This document shows, one piece after another, positions 61,039 to 64,000 of a DNA stretch of 64,000 bases. Under the pieces are notes generated by a model that was given only the letters and a program-made list of their open reading frames with translations, searched no databases and was not told the DNA's origin. The number at the start of each line of letters is the position of its first letter. Position 1 is the stretch's first letter. The DNA lies in assembly GCF_001439685.1 (NCBI RefSeq), contig NZ_JYLH01000013.1, positions 124,001 through 188,000 on the forward strand. The letters are read 5' to 3'. The position numbers and the translations under genes are program-made. This DNA comes from Pseudomonas libanensis. GTDB lineage: Bacteria > Pseudomonadota > Gammaproteobacteria > Pseudomonadales > Pseudomonadaceae.

Positions 61039-62337
61039 ATGCGCGTGATGAAGTGGAGCATGATCGCCCTGGCTGTTTCAGCAGGCACCTCGCAGTTCGC
61101 AATGGCGTCCGCCCAGGACGATTCCAAGGGCTTTGTTGAAGACAGTACTTTCAGCATCAATACTCGCGCTCTGTACTTCAGCCGCGACTTCCGTAATGAG
61201 CCAGGAGGCGGTTACAGCACCGTCAACGGCAAGCGTAAAAGCCGTGCCGAAGAAACCGGCCTGGGCTTCAATGCCCTGTACGAATCGGGCTTCACCCAAG
61301 GCACCATTGGTGTCGGTGTGGACGTGATCGGCCTGATGGGCCTCAAGCTCGACAGCGGCAAGGGTCGCGCTGGCACGGGGCTGTTCCCCACCGGTTCCGA
61401 CGGTCGCTCGCAGGACGATTACTCCAAGGGCGGCGGCGCGGTTAAGTTCCGCATCTCCAATACTGTGTTGAAAGTCGGTGACCAGTACACTACCGCGCCA
61501 GTGTTCGCCTCCGACGACAGCCGTCTGTTGCCGGAACTGCCACAGGGTATCTCGATCACCAGCAACGAGATCAAGGGCCTCAAGCTTGAGGGCGGCCACT
61601 TCACCTCCAGCGTCGCGCAGGCACAGACCTACCATGACAGCTTGGGCCTGACGAAAACCGACTTTGTCGGCGGCGTCTACGCGTTCACTCCGGAATTCAC
61701 GGGTAGCCTGTACTACGCGAAAACCGAAGATTACTTCCGCAAGTACTACAGCAACCTGAACTGGACCCATGCGTTGAGCGATGACCAGTCCTTCGCGCTG
61801 GACTTCAACATCTACGACACCAAGAGCGATGGCGCAGGCCTGCAACGCGCAGAGAAGGATGGCGTGACCAAGCTCGACAACCGCGCGTTCAGCTTGCAGG
61901 GTGCTTACACCATCGGCGCTCACACCTTCACCCTGGCAGCCCAGAAGGTTACCGGTGACGGCGACTACGGCTACGGCGTAGACGGCGGCGGCACGGTATT
62001 CCTGGCCAACTCCATCGCCCGTTCCGACTTCAACGCCGAAGGCGAGAAGTCCTACCAGGCGCGTTACGACATCAACATGGCGACCTTCGGCATTCCTGGC
62101 CTGAGCTTCATGACTCGTTACGTTACCGGTAGCGGCGCCAACACTGGCACGACCAGCAACGGCAAAGAGTGGGAACGCGACATCGAAGCCAAGTACGTGA
62201 TTCAGAGCGGCCCGGCTAAAGACCTCAGCCTGCGTCTGCGCCAAGCGACTTACCGCTCCGGTGATGGCGTTTACTACGGTTCGCCTTCTATCGACGAACT
62301 GCGTCTGATCGCGAACTACCCGCTGAACATCTTGTAA
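61039..62337 (+). CDS. oprD: OprD-family outer-membrane porin
   Basis: 432 aa. Signal peptide (MIALAVSAGTSQFAMA), then FVEDSTFSINTRALYFSRDFRN and alternating aromatic strands for an 18-stranded barrel, ending IDELRLIANYPLNIL. The gene order aspS, dps, CSD, slyX, HIT, porin equals that around P. aeruginosa oprD (PA0958), which takes up basic amino acids and carbapenems; substrate here is inferred from that synteny. Confidence 0.88.
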   Translation: MRVMKWSMIALAVSAGTSQFAMASAQDDSKGFVEDSTFSINTRALYFSRDFRNEPGGGYSTVNGKRKSRAEETGLGFNALYESGFTQGTIGVGVDVIGLMGLKLDSGKGRAGTGLFPTGSDGRSQDDYSKGGGAVKFRISNTVLKVGDQYTTAPVFASDDSRLLPELPQGISITSNEIKGLKLEGGHFTSSVAQAQTYHDSLGLTKTDFVGGVYAFTPEFTGSLYYAKTEDYFRKYYSNLNWTHALSDDQSFALDFNIYDTKSDGAGLQRAEKDGVTKLDNRAFSLQGAYTIGAHTFTLAAQKVTGDGDYGYGVDGGGTVFLANSIARSDFNAEGEKSYQARYDINMATFGIPGLSFMTRYVTGSGANTGTTSNGKEWERDIEAKYVIQSGPAKDLSLRLRQATYRSGDGVYYGSPSIDELRLIANYPLNIL

Positions 62338-62382
62338 TCGTCTGTTTAATTACAATGATGGCTTAAGGCTTCGGCCTTGAAC

Positions 62383-62422
62383 AAAAAAGCCGCTCCCTGT
62401 TTAAACAAGGAGCGGCTTTTTT
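62383..62422. terminator. Bidirectional terminator after oprD
   Basis: AAAAAAGCCGCTCC / GGAGCGGCTTTTTT arms around TGTTTAAACA, itself palindromic; serves both oprD and the MscS gene. Confidence 0.95.
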
Positions 62423-62519
62423 ATTGCAGTTTTGTTTCAACCAAAAAAACAACTAGCAAGCTAAGTAACTAGTTTACCGAAGCTGACCTATCGACCAAGT
62501 TCGACAGCCTAGCGCCAAA

Positions 62520-63362
62520 TTATTTCGCCGCACTTTCCTGCATCACACGAATAACCCGCTGCGGAAACGGAATATCAATCCCCGCTGCTTTCAAACGATC
62601 ACGCGCCAGTTCATTAAACATGAACATCACGTCCCAATAATCCGGGGTACTGGTCCAGCAGCGCAGGGAAACCGTAATGGAGCTGTCGCCCAGGGTCGAA
62701 ACCACCGCCACCGGTGCAGGATCAGCCAGCACGCGTGGGTCCTTGGCCAGTTCCAGCAGCACTTCGCGAGCTTTTTGCAGGTCTGCCTCGTAATCCACAC
62801 CGACATCAAACACCACCTTGCGGGTTGGCTGGCGGTTGGTGTTGGTGATGATGCCGTTGGACAGGATGCCGTTGGGCAGGATCACCGTCTTGTTGTCGCC
62901 GGTACGCAGCACGGTGTGGAAAATCTGGATGCTGTCGACGGTGCCGGAGGTGCCTTGGGCTTCGATCCAGTCGCCAATGCGGAACGGGCGGAACAGCAGG
63001 ATCAACACGCCACCGGCAAAGTTGGCCAGGCTGCCTTGCAATGCCAGGCCGATCGCCAGGGTTGCGGCACCAATGGCGGCGACGAACGAAGTGGTTTCCA
63101 CACCGATCATCGAGGCCACGCTGACTACCAGCATGACTTTGAGCACGATGTTCGCCAGGCTGGTAATGAAGTGCTGCAGCGCCAGGTCAGCGTTGCGTAC
63201 CGCCAGCAAGCGGCCCACGCGATGGGTCAGTTTGTTGATCAGCCACCAGCCGATGGCCAGGGTCAGCATGGCCAGCAATACACGGCTGCCGTATTCCATG
63301 ATCATCGGGATCCAGGACTGGGACGTCTTGATCAAATGATCCACTTCTGCGTTTAAATCCAT
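62520..63362 (-). CDS. Small-conductance mechanosensitive channel (MscS family)
   Basis: 280 aa, MscS core: three TM helices (residues about 17-45, 62-84, 93-120), the pore helix AAIGAATLAIGLALQGSLANFAGGVLILLFRPFRIGDWIE, then the cytoplasmic beta and alpha/beta domains (ILPNGILSNGIITNTNRQPTRKVVF). Releases osmolytes on hypo-osmotic shock. ATG 63362 has AGGAG 8 nt upstream; the frame runs on to 63437. Confidence 0.93.
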   Translation of the reverse strand: MDLNAEVDHLIKTSQSWIPMIMEYGSRVLLAMLTLAIGWWLINKLTHRVGRLLAVRNADLALQHFITSLANIVLKVMLVVSVASMIGVETTSFVAAIGAATLAIGLALQGSLANFAGGVLILLFRPFRIGDWIEAQGTSGTVDSIQIFHTVLRTGDNKTVILPNGILSNGIITNTNRQPTRKVVFDVGVDYEADLQKAREVLLELAKDPRVLADPAPVAVVSTLGDSSITVSLRCWTSTPDYWDVMFMFNELARDRLKAAGIDIPFPQRVIRVMQESAAK

Positions 63363-63499
63363 GTAGCTTCTCCTGTTTTTGCGGATATGCGGCTTGATTG
63401 ACTGCCTGAAAACGCAATTGAGCCCCGTAGGGCTCAATTGTAGGCGCTGAGTCTGGGGCGTGGGACGTCAAAAACACCCACAGGTTCCCCAAAGTGCCA

Positions 63500-63985
63500 T
63501 CAGTCGCGGAAGTTATTGAACTGCAGCGGCATGTCGAAGGTCTTGGCGCGCAGGGCCGCGATGGCTTCTTGCAGGTCGTCGCGCTTCTTGCCGGTGACAC
63601 GCACCTGCTCGCCCTGGATGGCGGCCTGGACTTTCAGCTTGGCATCCTTGATATGCGCGACGATCTTCTTCGCCAGCTCCTTGTCGATGCCTTCCTTGAG
63701 CACGGCTTCCTGCTTCATCAGCTTGCCGGAGGCGTAGGCGTCCTTGACTTCAAGGCACTGCACGTCGATCTTGCGCTTGACCAGGGCCAGCTTGAGGATC
63801 TCGATCATCGCTTCCAGCTGGAAATCGGCTTCAGCGGTCAGGTTGACGGTCAGTTCCTTTTCCTTGAATTCGAAGCTGCCCTTGCCTTTCAAGTCATAGC
63901 GACGGTCCAGTTCCTTGACGGCGTTCTCGACGGCGTTGGTGACTTCGTGTTTGTCCAGTTCAGATACCACGTCGAACGAAGGCAT
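63500..63985 (-). CDS. YajQ-family nucleotide-binding protein
   Basis: 161 aa, starting MPSFDVVSELDKHEVTNAVEN, with two ferredoxin-like domains and VRVTGKKRDDLQEAIAALR. Family members bind c-di-GMP in Xanthomonas and Pseudomonas and can act with transcription factors. TTGGAG precedes the ATG at 63985. Confidence 0.93.
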   Translation of the reverse strand: MPSFDVVSELDKHEVTNAVENAVKELDRRYDLKGKGSFEFKEKELTVNLTAEADFQLEAMIEILKLALVKRKIDVQCLEVKDAYASGKLMKQEAVLKEGIDKELAKKIVAHIKDAKLKVQAAIQGEQVRVTGKKRDDLQEAIAALRAKTFDMPLQFNNFRD

Positions 63986-64000
63986 GTGATTTCTCCAATA

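Overview
The window is chromosomal DNA from a Pseudomonas of the fluorescens group. Gene content and order (tol-pal, ruvCAB, yebC, aspS and oprD; arcDABC; a GcsR-type regulator before gcvHP; a cpxR, spy-like, cpxA cluster) match that genus. Intergenic gaps carry paired inverted GGGAGC/GGGGGC repeats (REPINs) of the kind abundant in the P. fluorescens group.

Layout. 1-9.8 kb is housekeeping: rluB (cut by the window edge), a DUF1289 gene, scpB, scpA, a Sua5/YciO protein and a PHP phosphatase on the minus strand, then ispZ/yciB, yciI, a small membrane coiled-coil protein, a Cpx-like two-component cluster and a class III CoA-transferase on the plus strand. 9.9-17.8 kb holds alkA with an ArcD-like permease (minus), then the arginine deiminase operon arcD-arcA-arcB-arcC and a DUF5064 gene (plus). 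18-24.5 kb is the glycine cleavage locus: a TyrR-like sigma-54 activator (GcsR type) precedes gcvH-gcvP-gcvT. The regulator-gcvH gap contains three activator-like palindromes, an IHF-like site and a -24/-12 promoter in the expected order. 24.8-26.9 kb has a cold-shock gene, an RDD membrane protein and nadA.

27.3-45.3 kb is the accessory part. It contains a two-partner secretion pair (TpsB/TpsA), a tripartite EmrAB/OprM-like efflux operon with an AraC-type gene behind it, a REPIN interrupted by a short element with perfect 23-bp terminal inverted repeats and 8-bp target duplications, an SOS-box-controlled bacteriocin with an immunity-like membrane protein, a papain-like (C70) cysteine protease with an unknown partner, and a DUF418 membrane protein under two tandem palindromic operators. 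The region ends at a tRNA-Lys, a recognised integration and bacteriocin neighbourhood in Pseudomonas.

45.6-64 kb is the conserved envelope and repair block on the minus strand (queE, cpoB, pal, tolB, tolA, tolR, tolQ, ybgC, ruvB, ruvA, ruvC, yebC, aspS, an FmdB zinc ribbon, an RHH protein, dps). It is followed by a membrane-anchored cold-shock-domain protein, slyX, a HIT protein, an OprD-family porin, an MscS channel and yajQ.

The most striking item is the bacteriocin at 40137-41525. A colicin M-like domain that has lost three of its five catalytic residues is followed in the same polypeptide by a pore-forming colicin domain, with a TonB-box-like N-terminus. It belongs to the dual-module PmnH type. 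All family assignments come from reading motifs and from memory of the families; no database search was run.
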